Below are positions 35,063 through 43,526 of a stretch of DNA of 64,000 bases, in pieces; position 1 is the first letter of the stretch, and the number at the start of each line of letters is the position of its first letter. Origin of the DNA: an uncultured Saprospiraceae bacterium (GTDB taxonomy: Bacteria > Bacteroidota > Bacteroidia > Chitinophagales > Saprospiraceae); the NCBI GenBank assembly GCA_937981555.1, contig CALJOK010000043.1:62001-126000 (forward strand), given 5' to 3'. The notes below the pieces were generated by a model that was given only the letters and a program-made list of their open reading frames with translations, was not told where the DNA came from and did no database searches. Made by a program: the position numbers and the translations under genes.

Positions 35063-36115
35063 CTAAAACTTAACTCTATTAAATGACATCGCCTTGATTA
35101 ACCAATTTGGTAATGGCTTAGTCGGGTTTCTCTTTTTCATATTGATGGTCCAGCCAATTTTTTTGACAAGCGGAACTTTTAATGTTTCTACAAATTCAAT
35201 TAAGGTACCATCTGGATCTTCCAAATATCCCCAATTTCCATTTGCATCGCCCATATCAAATTCATCATCGACCAATACTTGAAATGGAAAACCAGCTGCT
35301 TTGCAATCTCTTACCACCGCACCAATATTTCGAACATCAAAACATAAATGGATAAATCCAATGTCTCCCCAATATCGATTTGCAAAGATTTTGTTCGGTG
35401 TTCTTGAAATGGATTGCACCAATTCTAATTGACTCGTTCCAAATAAATTGGAGAATCCGCCGCTCTTTGCTTGCTTACTCAGCAGTACTCTTCGAAAAGT
35501 TTCTCCTCCACTTGGTAACGCTGCAAGATCATCAAATGTTCCTGTCTCGTCATAAATAACTTCATCATAGCCTAAGACATCAACATATAATTTTTTTGCT
35601 GCGTCAATATCAGAAACCCCAATCGTACAACCAAAAAATCCACCCATGTTTTTTCCTTTCGCAAACCAGTTGTCGTAACTTTTGATTTGGATAATATTGT
35701 CGCAAGGATCTTGAATGTAAAATGATTGTGTACCATTTGGAGCAGTTACAATATCAGAAATTGGGGTAACTCCTTTGGCTTTTAAATTAGAAAAAGCTTC
35801 TTGAACATTTCGTGTTTTAACTTTTATAGAAAAAATACCGGTGTCGCCTAATTGAATTGGAGAAGCAGGAGCTTGAGGTTCTCGATCTTCAAATTGCCAA
35901 ATTTCATAACCACTTCCTCCTTGCAAATTCAAGGCAAGAATTGCTCGTTTGTCATGCGGTTTTCCTCCCATGTATTTCGCCATGTGAGTAGCGGTATTGT
36001 TATCATCAAAAACTTTTACGTCAGCACCCAACTTTGTCGCGTACCATTTGAAGAGTTTTTCGGCATCATTTACACCAACTCCAATTTGTTGAATTCCGTA
36101 GATAATTTTCTCCAT
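35063..36115 (-). CDS. Double-VOC-domain protein
   Basis: This 350-residue protein has two glyoxalase/VOC domains: residues ~5-145 ('IQQIGVGVNDAEKLFKWYAT' ... 'SFYIQDPCDNIIQIK') and ~155-315 ('GCTIGVSDIDAAKKLYVDVL' ... 'WGYLEDPDGTLIEFVE'). The second has His in 'IGFIHLCFDV' and Glu in 'TLIEFVE' as possible metal ligands; the first has Gln/Glu at the equivalent places. A ~35-residue basic tail follows. It may be a dioxygenase-like or lyase enzyme, substrate unknown. It stands alone. Confidence 0.85.
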   Translation of the reverse strand: MEKIIYGIQQIGVGVNDAEKLFKWYATKLGADVKVFDDNNTATHMAKYMGGKPHDKRAILALNLQGGSGYEIWQFEDREPQAPASPIQLGDTGIFSIKVKTRNVQEAFSNLKAKGVTPISDIVTAPNGTQSFYIQDPCDNIIQIKSYDNWFAKGKNMGGFFGCTIGVSDIDAAKKLYVDVLGYDEVIYDETGTFDDLAALPSGGETFRRVLLSKQAKSGGFSNLFGTSQLELVQSISRTPNKIFANRYWGDIGFIHLCFDVRNIGAVVRDCKAAGFPFQVLVDDEFDMGDANGNWGYLEDPDGTLIEFVETLKVPLVKKIGWTINMKKRNPTKPLPNWLIKAMSFNRVKF

Positions 36116-36501
36116 GCTGTTGTATTGAATTTTACCAAAAAAGGTACCTAGAAAACATCTTACGAAATAATAAATTCTATGTTTTCTATGTGCCTATCTA
36201 GTTTAAAAATATTCTATTCTTTAAAAACCCAAATTTAGGAAAAATTGCTAGATTCTGTTGCTTTCGAGATTGGTGTTTTCAAAACTGAAAATTAGGAAGA
36301 TTTTCAGTTCCTAAATGTGTAAAATTTAGAGACCACTAAACATTACATAAATACTCTATTTTTTATTATTTTACCGATATTTGTAGAAAATCTAAACAGG
36401 TTAATCGAAAGTGTTCTATTTCGATTGAACAAAAGTGAATTTTGCCGTTTATATTTTTACAAAATAAGTTTTTAAATACTCAATTTGACTAAAGAATTTT
36501 T
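36116..36501 (+). promoter_or_regulatory. 386-bp upstream region of the coiled-coil/ABC cluster, with an operator-like palindrome
   Basis: No ORF is present. An inverted repeat AATCGAAA-8-TTTCGATT lies at 36403-36426, about 75 bp before the first ATG of the cluster, a reasonable place for a regulator. No convincing TAnnTTTG box was found. Confidence 0.45.
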
Positions 36502-37203
36502 ATGTTAAAAAATCTCAAAAAGTGGTTTGTTGTAGACGATGAAGAATTTAAAGACAAGATGTCTGGAGGTAGTGCAGATGATTCTGATATTGTTCCCGAA
36601 CAAAAAACAAAATCCACTTCAACTCCAAGGTCAACTTCGTCCCCTTCTAGTACAAGTTCCACCTCTAGTTCAACAGTCCCTTCAGGGAAATCGAGCCCAA
36701 AATTTACCAATATTTTATTGCAAGCGATGGAAGCGAACAATTTGGATGGATTTGATTATTTAGAATATAAACACAGTTTGCACAACTTGGCAAAGATGCC
36801 AATGGATGAACAAACTCGTTACCAATCTGCTTATGCAGCTGCTTCGACGATGGGAGCAACTCCAGCTAAGTTAGTCAAGACCGCTCACTTTTATATTGAT
36901 GTTTTGAAAAAAGAAGAAGCGAAATTTGCGCAAGCATTAGCGAATCAAAAAGACAAGCAGATCGGAGATAAGTCTCAATTGATTCAGCAGCATGATAATT
37001 TGGTCAAAGAAAAAACCAAACAAATTGAGCAACTCAAAAAAGAAATTGCGCAGCATCAAGCGAAAAGTGAACAAATGAAAAAGAGTATTTCTTCTGCAAC
37101 GGTAAAAGTAGAAACTACTAAAAATAATTTTGTAGCCTCTTATAATCTCGTACTTTCGCAGATTAATAGAGATATTGAAAATATGAAAAAATACCTTAAA
37201 TAA
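36502..37203 (+). CDS. Ser/Thr-linker coiled-coil protein, first gene of the OmpA-SBP ABC cluster
   Basis: This 233-residue protein was not recognised as a known family. It starts with a short basic/acidic peptide (MLKNLKKWFVVDDEEFKD). A disordered linker of ~30 residues made almost only of Ser, Thr and Pro follows (TSSPSSTSSTSSSTVPSG), then a helical domain (~70-140, 'NILLQAMEANNLDGFDYLEY') and a long coiled coil (~140-233, 'NLVKEKTKQIEQLKKEIAQH'). It has no signal peptide or membrane helix, so it is cytoplasmic. Its partner is probably the membrane coiled-coil protein encoded next. A similar Ser-rich linker occurs in the OmpA-SBP protein of the same cluster. Confidence 0.75.
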   Translation: MLKNLKKWFVVDDEEFKDKMSGGSADDSDIVPEQKTKSTSTPRSTSSPSSTSSTSSSTVPSGKSSPKFTNILLQAMEANNLDGFDYLEYKHSLHNLAKMPMDEQTRYQSAYAAASTMGATPAKLVKTAHFYIDVLKKEEAKFAQALANQKDKQIGDKSQLIQQHDNLVKEKTKQIEQLKKEIAQHQAKSEQMKKSISSATVKVETTKNNFVASYNLVLSQINRDIENMKKYLK

Positions 37204-37246
37204 TGGTGGACTTTTAACGGTTAACTGTGAATGGTTAACGGTTAAT
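37203..37246. repeat. AATGGTGAA-type repeat, short diverged copy 3
   Basis: The gap after the first cluster gene holds AACGGTTAAC, a 7-base spacer and GGTTAACGGTTAA. The modules resemble those in the long palindromes at 18818 and 19425, but this copy is a direct rather than a clean inverted repeat. Confidence 0.5.
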
Positions 37247-37293
37247 AATGTTTCTCAGGATTCTTTTAAAATAAATTAATCAAAATATTAAAA

Positions 37294-38319
37294 ATGGAAA
37301 TGCAAGATTTTAAACCAAAATCATTTTGGAAAAAACCGGAAGGGGTGACTGGGGCAGTTTTTTTAACTGCGATACTTGGTGGACTAGGATATTTGATTGC
37401 AACGAATACAGCTCTTATCGCTGGGTTGTTTGCAAATACAATTACGTTAGTTGCCACACTTGCAGTTTTAGGAGCAGTAATTTATATGGTGCTTGATCCT
37501 AAAATGCGAAACCTAGTTTGGTACATGTACAAAAGTGTGATGCGATCCATAACTGGTATGTTTGTGCAGATTGATCCGATTGGAATTTTGAAATCATACA
37601 CAGATGATTTGGGTGATAATTTGGGGAAAATGAATAAGCAAATTGGAAAACTCAAAGGTCAAATGCATAAACTCAAAGAGTTGATTGTCAATAACCAAAA
37701 AGAGATTAAAAACAATTTGACCCAAGCGAGCAAAGCCAAAGAAGTCAACAAAAAGAATATCATGATTCTTAAATCTCGAAAAGCGGGACGATTAAAAGAA
37801 TCAAATATGCGATTGGAAGATTTGTACAAAAAAATGGAAGTCTTATACCGAGTGTTGACTAAGATGTATGAAAATTCTGAAATCCTTTTGGAAGATGTGA
37901 AAGATCAAGTGATGGTCAAAGAGCAAGAATACAAAGCGATCAAAGCAAGTGCTTCTGCGATGAAATCTGCAGCAAGTGTGATTTCTGGAAATCCAGATAA
38001 GCGAGCAATGTTTGATATGGCGATGGAAGCAGTAGCTGACGATGTAAGTAATAAGGTAGGGGAGATGGAAAGATTTATGGAAATGTCTTCCAACTTTATG
38101 GACTCTGTAGATTTGCAAAATGGAGTTTTTGAAGAGGAAGGAATGAAGATGTTGGAGAAATGGGAGAAAGAAGGAATTTCTAAAATCTTAGGAGAAGAAA
38201 AATCAATACTCGTCAACCAAGCAAATAGTGATGATGATGTATTGGACTTAAATGAACCAATCGCAAAACCAATGCGAGAATCAGGTCATCAAAATCAATA
38301 TGATTCGCTTTTTGATTAG
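37294..38319 (+). CDS. Two-TM membrane protein with long coiled coil
   Basis: The protein has 341 residues. Two hydrophobic helices near the N-terminus (~20-38, 'GAVFLTAILGGLGYLIATN', and ~44-65) anchor it in the inner membrane. The remainder is a mostly helical, charged domain of ~240 residues ('GKMNKQIGKLKGQMHKLKEL', 'MRLEDLYKKMEVLYRVLTKM') ending in an acidic flexible tail. The helical layout and the 'DDVSNKVGEMERFMEM' segment recall PspA/ESCRT-III-like proteins, but I cannot show homology by eye. It sits between the soluble coiled-coil gene and the OmpA-SBP gene and is likely a structural partner of both. Confidence 0.72.
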   Translation: MEMQDFKPKSFWKKPEGVTGAVFLTAILGGLGYLIATNTALIAGLFANTITLVATLAVLGAVIYMVLDPKMRNLVWYMYKSVMRSITGMFVQIDPIGILKSYTDDLGDNLGKMNKQIGKLKGQMHKLKELIVNNQKEIKNNLTQASKAKEVNKKNIMILKSRKAGRLKESNMRLEDLYKKMEVLYRVLTKMYENSEILLEDVKDQVMVKEQEYKAIKASASAMKSAASVISGNPDKRAMFDMAMEAVADDVSNKVGEMERFMEMSSNFMDSVDLQNGVFEEEGMKMLEKWEKEGISKILGEEKSILVNQANSDDDVLDLNEPIAKPMRESGHQNQYDSLFD

Positions 38320-38334
38320 TACTTAACTTCGTAG

Positions 38335-38369
38335 TAGGTATCGGATAGCTTTAAGTTATCCGATACCTA
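38335..38369 (+). repeat. GGTATCGGAT repeat family copy 2, inside the ABC cluster
   Basis: TAGGTATCGGATA and its complement TATCCGATACCTA flank a short centre. It shares the outer 11 bases with the hairpin at 14514-14546. It lies between two genes of one cluster and may tune transcription there. Confidence 0.7.
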
Positions 38370-38453
38370 TTTTAAAATAAAGGGGTAGCAAAAGGTTATC
38401 ACTTAATTACCGAACAAATTTTTTTAATAACATAATCATACAATTAAAACAAC

Positions 38454-40040
38454 ATGGCAAGGAAACTCACCACATTTTCAAAATTATTAATAGTTCTAGT
38501 AATCGTCGCAATTCTTTTCTTTGGAATTACTTATTTGAGAGATAATGGATTCTTGGGAGATATGGGACAAGAGAATACAGAACAAGCAGATAATACAGGA
38601 TCCAGCACAAGTCCAAGTTCAACTAGTTCTAATTCAGGAAGTAGTTCATCAAAAGATGTGATCAAAGTCGGAGTAGTAACTTGGGGAGGATATGCAGGTG
38701 GACAATATTTTAACGAAGGATTTGAAGCATCTAAAAAATCTCGATTTTATAAAGACTATGGCTTTGAAGTAGAATTTAAAGTTTTAGATGATTTTGATGC
38801 TTCTCGGAATGCCTTCAAATCTGGAGACGTAGATTTACTTTGGGCAACTATTGATGCCTTCCCAACTGAGGTTGGTGGATTGTCTGATTTCGATCCAGTT
38901 GTCGTTTTTCAAGCAGATTGGTCTAGAGGAGGTGATGCAATTGTAGCTCGAAGAGGAATTACAAGTGTAGCAGATTTGAAAGGTAAAAAAATCGCAGTAG
39001 CGGAAATGACACCATCTCACTCATTTTTGATTTGGTTGATGGAAGCAGGTGGATTAACTGTAAACGATGTTGAAATTTTAGGACAACCAAGTGCAATTGA
39101 TGCAGCAGAAGTTTTTAAAAGTGGTCGATGTGATGCAGCGGTAGTTTGGAGTCCAGATGATATTTTGAGTTTGAAAGCAGTACCTGGAAGTAGAGTTTTA
39201 GAGAGTTCAAGATCAGCGGCATATATTATAGCAGATGTATTCTTTGCTAAAAGAGCATTCGTTGATGCGAACAAAGAAAAAGTTCGTCAGTTATACGAAG
39301 GTTGGATGAAAGGTGCAGCTGAAATTAATTCTAATACAAATTCTAGAAAAAAAGCAGCGGCTATTTTATCTGAAGAATTTACAGAAAGAGGAACTCCGTT
39401 GACTCCTGAAGAAGCTGATGAAATGATTGGAAATGTTCGATTAGCGACTCATGGTGATAACAAAAACTTCTTCCGATTGAATAGTGATTATAAAGGTATA
39501 GCAGGAGATGATTTGTATCGAAACATGACAGATAAGTATACTGACTTAAAATATATCGAAGGTCGTGTTCCAGCGTGGAGACAAATAGCTTATCCATCAT
39601 TGGTAAGTTCCACCACTTTAACTGATCCAGCCAACTTTGCTGAAAAAGCTAAAAACTATACCAAAGCAACAAAGGCAGAAGAAACTAAAACTGCCTTGGC
39701 GACCAAAGCTGTTAGTATCTCTTTCCGAACTGGAGAATTTCGATTAGATGATAATGCGAAATATATTATTGACAAAGAGTTTGTTGACATTGCAAAAGTC
39801 TTTAACTCTAGAATTCGAATCGAAGGAAATACGGATAATGTAGGAGGCGTTGCTAGTAACAAAGCACTTTCATTAAAACGAGCAAATGCGGTAGCTGACT
39901 ATTTAGTTACAGAGCACGGAATGCCTCGTAATCGTTTTGTCATTGTTGGAAATGGACCAAACAAACCTGTGGCAACTAATGATACAGATAAAGGTCGAGC
40001 GAAAAATAGAAGAACTGATTTTGAATTACTCGCGGAGTAA
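38454..40040 (+). CDS. Membrane-anchored ABC substrate-binding protein fused to OmpA domain
   Basis: The protein has 528 residues. One N-terminal membrane helix (~10-26) is followed by a Ser-rich linker (~45-66). A NMT1/SsuA-type periplasmic binding domain then spans ~68-370 ('IKVGVVTWGGYAGGQYFNEG', 'AFKSGDVDLLWATIDAFPTE', 'DLKGKKIAVAEMTPSHSFL'). A C-terminal OmpA/MotB-like domain (~425-528) has 'IEGNTDNVGGVASNKALSL' and 'DKGRAKNRRTDFEL', the diaminopimelate-binding region. It would tether the binding domain to peptidoglycan while being anchored in the inner membrane. The permease and ATPase genes follow. Homologues with this fusion are annotated as phosphate or nitrate/taurine-type ABC/OmpA proteins; the substrate is unknown. 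Confidence 0.87.
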   Translation: MARKLTTFSKLLIVLVIVAILFFGITYLRDNGFLGDMGQENTEQADNTGSSTSPSSTSSNSGSSSSKDVIKVGVVTWGGYAGGQYFNEGFEASKKSRFYKDYGFEVEFKVLDDFDASRNAFKSGDVDLLWATIDAFPTEVGGLSDFDPVVVFQADWSRGGDAIVARRGITSVADLKGKKIAVAEMTPSHSFLIWLMEAGGLTVNDVEILGQPSAIDAAEVFKSGRCDAAVVWSPDDILSLKAVPGSRVLESSRSAAYIIADVFFAKRAFVDANKEKVRQLYEGWMKGAAEINSNTNSRKKAAAILSEEFTERGTPLTPEEADEMIGNVRLATHGDNKNFFRLNSDYKGIAGDDLYRNMTDKYTDLKYIEGRVPAWRQIAYPSLVSSTTLTDPANFAEKAKNYTKATKAEETKTALATKAVSISFRTGEFRLDDNAKYIIDKEFVDIAKVFNSRIRIEGNTDNVGGVASNKALSLKRANAVADYLVTEHGMPRNRFVIVGNGPNKPVATNDTDKGRAKNRRTDFELLAE

Positions 40041-40055
40041 AAACTAAACAGACCT

Positions 40056-40088
40056 AGCGGTGTTAGCGTTTTAGGCGCTAACACCGCT
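40056..40088 (+). repeat. GTTAGCGC repeat family copy 3, between SBP and permease genes
   Basis: AGCGGTGTTAGCG, a seven-base loop and its exact complement lie 16 bases after the SBP stop, before the permease. T residues after it give it a terminator look, so it may reduce read-through inside the cluster. Confidence 0.75.
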
Positions 40089-40108
40089 TACTTTTTATAA
40101 AAAATAAT

Positions 40109-41227
40109 ATGGAATTATTCAAACTCCGTGGTGATCTTAGTCGTTCAAATAGTCTTATTTTAGGACTAGTTGGATTTGTAATATTAATTATCGTTTGGTG
40201 GGCAGTTGCAGAAATGCTTTCTATTAAACGTCCAGTTATTGAAGGTTTTGATACGCGATTAGAATCTTCAATTGGAAAAGATCCCGCAGTTCATAAATTA
40301 TATTTAGATTCGATTGCAAAAGTAGATTCAATCAATTTTGCCAATGCAACTGAGTTTGAAAAAGTCTATCCATTATTTCCCACACCACTTCAAGTCGTTC
40401 AATCATTTCCAGAACTGATCAAAAAAGATGAGTTAGTACAGCAAACAGGAAGATCACTTTGGCTCAATATTCAAGGATATTTTTGGGCGATTTTCATTGC
40501 CGTTCCACTTGGATTTTTGATTGGGTTGTTTCCACTTTTTAGAGGATTGTTTAGTAAGCAGGTTGATGCGATGCGATTTTTACCGTTGACGGCTTTGACT
40601 GGGTTGTTTATTATTTGGTTTGGAATTGAAGATCAAATGAAGATTGCTTTCTTGGCATTTGGTATTTTAGTTTACCTTTTGCCTGTTGTGTCGCAACGAG
40701 TTTTTGAAGTGGCAGATGTTTATTTAAAAACTGTTTTTACACTTGGTGCTACAGATTGGCAAACGATTAAGACTGTTTATTTTCCTTCAGTCATGTCTAA
40801 ATTGATGGATGATATTCGAGTGCTGACTGCGATTTCTTGGACTTATATTATTATTGCAGAGTTGCTAAATCGGCAAGGTGGAATCGGTTCGTTGATGTAC
40901 ATCAAGGCTCGACAAGGGCAAATCGAAAAAGTATTTGCAGGACTAATCGTCATCATTATTATTGGATTTTTGCAAGATCGAATTTTCCAATTTATAGATA
41001 AAAGAATTTTCCCACATAAATATTCTAGCACTCAACCAACGGGATTAAAAGAATCTCAATCAGGAATACTTTTAGTTTTAGGAGGTGTTTTATTTGCGTT
41101 GTTGTTGCAAGTGATTTTGCCAAATGCGGGTTGGATTATGGGATCGTTGTTGCCGGTGATTTTGATTGGGGGAGTGTTGTTTGTTTTATATGGGGAGTTT
41201 AAGATTGCGCAGAATACTAAAGCTTAG
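40109..41227 (+). CDS. ABC transporter permease (NitT/TauT type)
   Basis: This 372-residue permease has about eight membrane helices. TM1 (~20-42) is followed by an unusual ~65-residue periplasmic insert rich in charged residues before 'LFPTPLQVVQSFPEL', the normal family start. The EAA loop that contacts the ATPase is visible as 'FTLGATDWQTIKTVYFPSVM'. Two extra hydrophobic helices follow the core at the C-terminus (~312-362). It lies between the SBP-OmpA gene and the ATPase gene and should form the homodimeric channel of the importer. Confidence 0.9.
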   Translation: MELFKLRGDLSRSNSLILGLVGFVILIIVWWAVAEMLSIKRPVIEGFDTRLESSIGKDPAVHKLYLDSIAKVDSINFANATEFEKVYPLFPTPLQVVQSFPELIKKDELVQQTGRSLWLNIQGYFWAIFIAVPLGFLIGLFPLFRGLFSKQVDAMRFLPLTALTGLFIIWFGIEDQMKIAFLAFGILVYLLPVVSQRVFEVADVYLKTVFTLGATDWQTIKTVYFPSVMSKLMDDIRVLTAISWTYIIIAELLNRQGGIGSLMYIKARQGQIEKVFAGLIVIIIIGFLQDRIFQFIDKRIFPHKYSSTQPTGLKESQSGILLVLGGVLFALLLQVILPNAGWIMGSLLPVILIGGVLFVLYGEFKIAQNTKA

Positions 41228-41239
41228 AAATAGAAAATT

Positions 41240-41842
41240 ATGAAATGGAAAACAAGCACAATAATTACTATTTTAATTTTTTCCATTGGAGTCGTTGTGT
41301 TTACTCAATACGAAAAGAAAAATAAGATTTCAGTTTTAGAAGATACAATGGATGACAGGGTTGAGGAAAGAGTGATTTTTGAGAAAACAGAATTAAATAG
41401 AAAATATGAAACTCGGATTAAGAGTTGTGAAGAACTTAATCAAGCACAGCAAGAAGAAATTAATGAATTAAAAGAGCAAATTAAATTTATTCGAAATGGA
41501 GGCGAAAACGAATATTACATAAAGCAATTAAAATTAAATTCTAAAAAGGTTTTAGAAAAAATTAAAATAAGAAAAGGAGAAGTTTATAAACATGAGAAAT
41601 CTGGAATAGTAGTTTATGTAAGAAGAGATTTTTATGAAGACCAAATTTACCTAAATATTACTTTACCAAATGAACAAACTCAAGAAAAAGATTGGTTAAC
41701 GGGCAAGTATTACTATTATTGGAATTCTCAGGAAAATGAACTTAGCGAAATAATTCCAACTTTCATTGGAGATGAATTTATTGAAATAGAATGGACTTAT
41801 TATAAAGCAAATCAAGGTACAATAGGTGACTCAATTAAATAA
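41240..41842 (+). CDS. Small membrane-anchored coiled-coil protein in the ABC cluster
   Basis: This 200-residue protein was not recognised. One N-terminal membrane helix (~5-22, 'STIITILIFSIGVVVFTQYE') is followed by a coiled coil (~30-75, 'LNQAQQEEINELKEQIKF') and a beta-rich C-terminal part (~95-195, 'GIVVYVRRDFYEDQIYLNI'). It lies 12 bp after the permease stop and 11 bp before the ATPase start, so it is in the same transcript. Its composition is more AT- and Lys-rich than its neighbours, which hints that it was inserted later. A role in assembling or regulating the importer is inference. Confidence 0.75.
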   Translation: MKWKTSTIITILIFSIGVVVFTQYEKKNKISVLEDTMDDRVEERVIFEKTELNRKYETRIKSCEELNQAQQEEINELKEQIKFIRNGGENEYYIKQLKLNSKKVLEKIKIRKGEVYKHEKSGIVVYVRRDFYEDQIYLNITLPNEQTQEKDWLTGKYYYYWNSQENELSEIIPTFIGDEFIEIEWTYYKANQGTIGDSIK

Positions 41843-41853
41843 AAAAAATAAGA

Positions 41854-42657
41854 ATGCCTAATTTTCAAGATACAGAACTAGACAACATCATCGAAATGCG
41901 AGGCATGGGTCAAAGCTATGATGGAGGAAAAAACTTTATCATCAAAGACTTAGATTTTTTGGTGGAGGACAAACCTGCCCAAGGTCAGTTTATCGTAATT
42001 TTAGGAATGTCTGGTTGCGGAAAATCAACGCTATTAAGATACGTCGCTGGGTTGCAAGAACCAACCGAAGGCAAATTATTACTCAAAGATAAACGCATCG
42101 GAAAGGACAATCGAGTGAGTATGGTTTTCCAACAATACTCTTCCTTGCCATGGTTGTCAGTTTTAGATAATGTCGGTTTAGCATTAAAATATAAGGGTGT
42201 TTCCAAAGCGGAACGAGATGCCAAGGCGATGGAACTCATCACTAAAGTTGGGCTCGCAGGTCACGAACATAAATACGCGCAGTATCCAACATTGTCAGGT
42301 GGTCAGTTGCAAAGAGTTGCGATTGCGAGAAGTTTATTGGCGAATTCTGATATACTTTTGATGGACGAACCCTTTGGTGCTTTGGATGTTAGCACACGAT
42401 TGCAGATGCAAGATTTATTGTTGGATATTTGGAATGAATATCATCCGACGATAGTTTTTGTAACGCATGATATACCCGAAGCTGTTTATTTGGCAGATGA
42501 AATTTATATTATGAAGTCGGCGCCTTCTCGATTTGTGGAACACATACATGTTGATTTACCCTTGAAGCGAGATCGTTCAACGAAGCGAGATCCAAGATAT
42601 ATTGAGTTAGTTCAGCAAGTGGAAGATACGATGATCCGAGTTGCAGAAATGGGGTAA
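41854..42657 (+). CDS. ABC transporter ATPase (NitT/TauT type)
   Basis: This 267-residue nucleotide-binding protein has Walker A 'GMSGCGKSTL', Q-loop 'VFQQYSSLPWLSVLDNVGLA', signature 'LSGGQLQRVAIARSL', Walker B 'ILLMDEPFGALD' and H-loop 'VFVTHDIPEA'. The Q-loop wording is characteristic of the nitrate/taurine/aliphatic sulfonate importer group. It energises the permease encoded two genes upstream. An MBL-fold gene follows 35 bp later and may or may not belong to the cluster. Confidence 0.95.
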   Translation: MPNFQDTELDNIIEMRGMGQSYDGGKNFIIKDLDFLVEDKPAQGQFIVILGMSGCGKSTLLRYVAGLQEPTEGKLLLKDKRIGKDNRVSMVFQQYSSLPWLSVLDNVGLALKYKGVSKAERDAKAMELITKVGLAGHEHKYAQYPTLSGGQLQRVAIARSLLANSDILLMDEPFGALDVSTRLQMQDLLLDIWNEYHPTIVFVTHDIPEAVYLADEIYIMKSAPSRFVEHIHVDLPLKRDRSTKRDPRYIELVQQVEDTMIRVAEMG

Positions 42658-42692
42658 GAGTTTAGAAAATAAATGGAAAATCATCTTCCTCA

Positions 42693-43526
42693 ATGACGAT
42701 AATCGAAACGTTTGATTTTGAAGAAATAAAAGGATTTAAGTTTGGTTATTCTCCCTTCGGAAAACCTAAATTGTATTCTCACATCTATTTTATTGATGGA
42801 TTAATGATTGACACCGGTCATACCAAAATGGCTAGCAAAATATTTAATCACGTCAAAGACCTTCCTGTAAAACAAATTTTTATCACTCATCATCATGAAG
42901 ATCATTCTGGAAATATTGCCAGAATGCAAGGTCATTTTAATTGTCCGATCTATGCTTCCAAATTGTGTAGTGAAATGATGAAGTCTCCACCTTCAATAAG
43001 TTTCGCGCAAAAAATGTCTTGGGGGAATCGACCTGCTTACAAAAAGATAATTCCGCAATCAGATTTTTTGGAAACGGAGAATTACAAATTTGAAATAATT
43101 CCTATTCCTGGTCATGCAGCTGATATGGTGGCACTTTATGAGCCCAAGAGAAAATGGTTGTTCTCTTCTGATTTGTATGTGAACTCTTACATCGCCTATT
43201 TTTTGGAAAATGAAAGTACCTCTGAACAAATCAAATCGATAAAAAGAATCTTGGAATTAGACTTTGACGTTTTGCTTTGTGGACACAATCCACAGTTTAA
43301 AAATGGGAAGGCTAAACTCAAAAAGAAATTATTATTTTTGGAAAAATTCTTTGAGTTAGTTTCGAATTTATACGAAAAGAATTACTCGGCAGAACAGATT
43401 TTTAAAGAATTGAAATTAAAAGAGTTCTGGTATGTGAGGATGATGTCGAATGGACATTTGTCAAAAATGAATATGGTCAAGTCAGTCATCCGAGATATTG
43501 AAAATGAAATGAAGATTAGTCAATAA
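42693..43526 (+). CDS. Metallo-beta-lactamase-fold hydrolase
   Basis: This 277-residue protein has the metal-binding signature 'THHHEDHSGN' (HxHxDH) near residue 68, further ligands in 'PIPGHAADMVALYE' (His) and 'LFSSDLYVN' (Asp), and a final His in 'LLCGHNPQF'. It belongs to the glyoxalase II-like general group. A helical C-terminal tail (~210-277) is unusual in the shortest members. It follows the ABC ATPase on the same strand by 35 bp and overlaps the next, convergent gene by 11 bp. Confidence 0.88.
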   Translation: MTIIETFDFEEIKGFKFGYSPFGKPKLYSHIYFIDGLMIDTGHTKMASKIFNHVKDLPVKQIFITHHHEDHSGNIARMQGHFNCPIYASKLCSEMMKSPPSISFAQKMSWGNRPAYKKIIPQSDFLETENYKFEIIPIPGHAADMVALYEPKRKWLFSSDLYVNSYIAYFLENESTSEQIKSIKRILELDFDVLLCGHNPQFKNGKAKLKKKLLFLEKFFELVSNLYEKNYSAEQIFKELKLKEFWYVRMMSNGHLSKMNMVKSVIRDIENEMKISQ

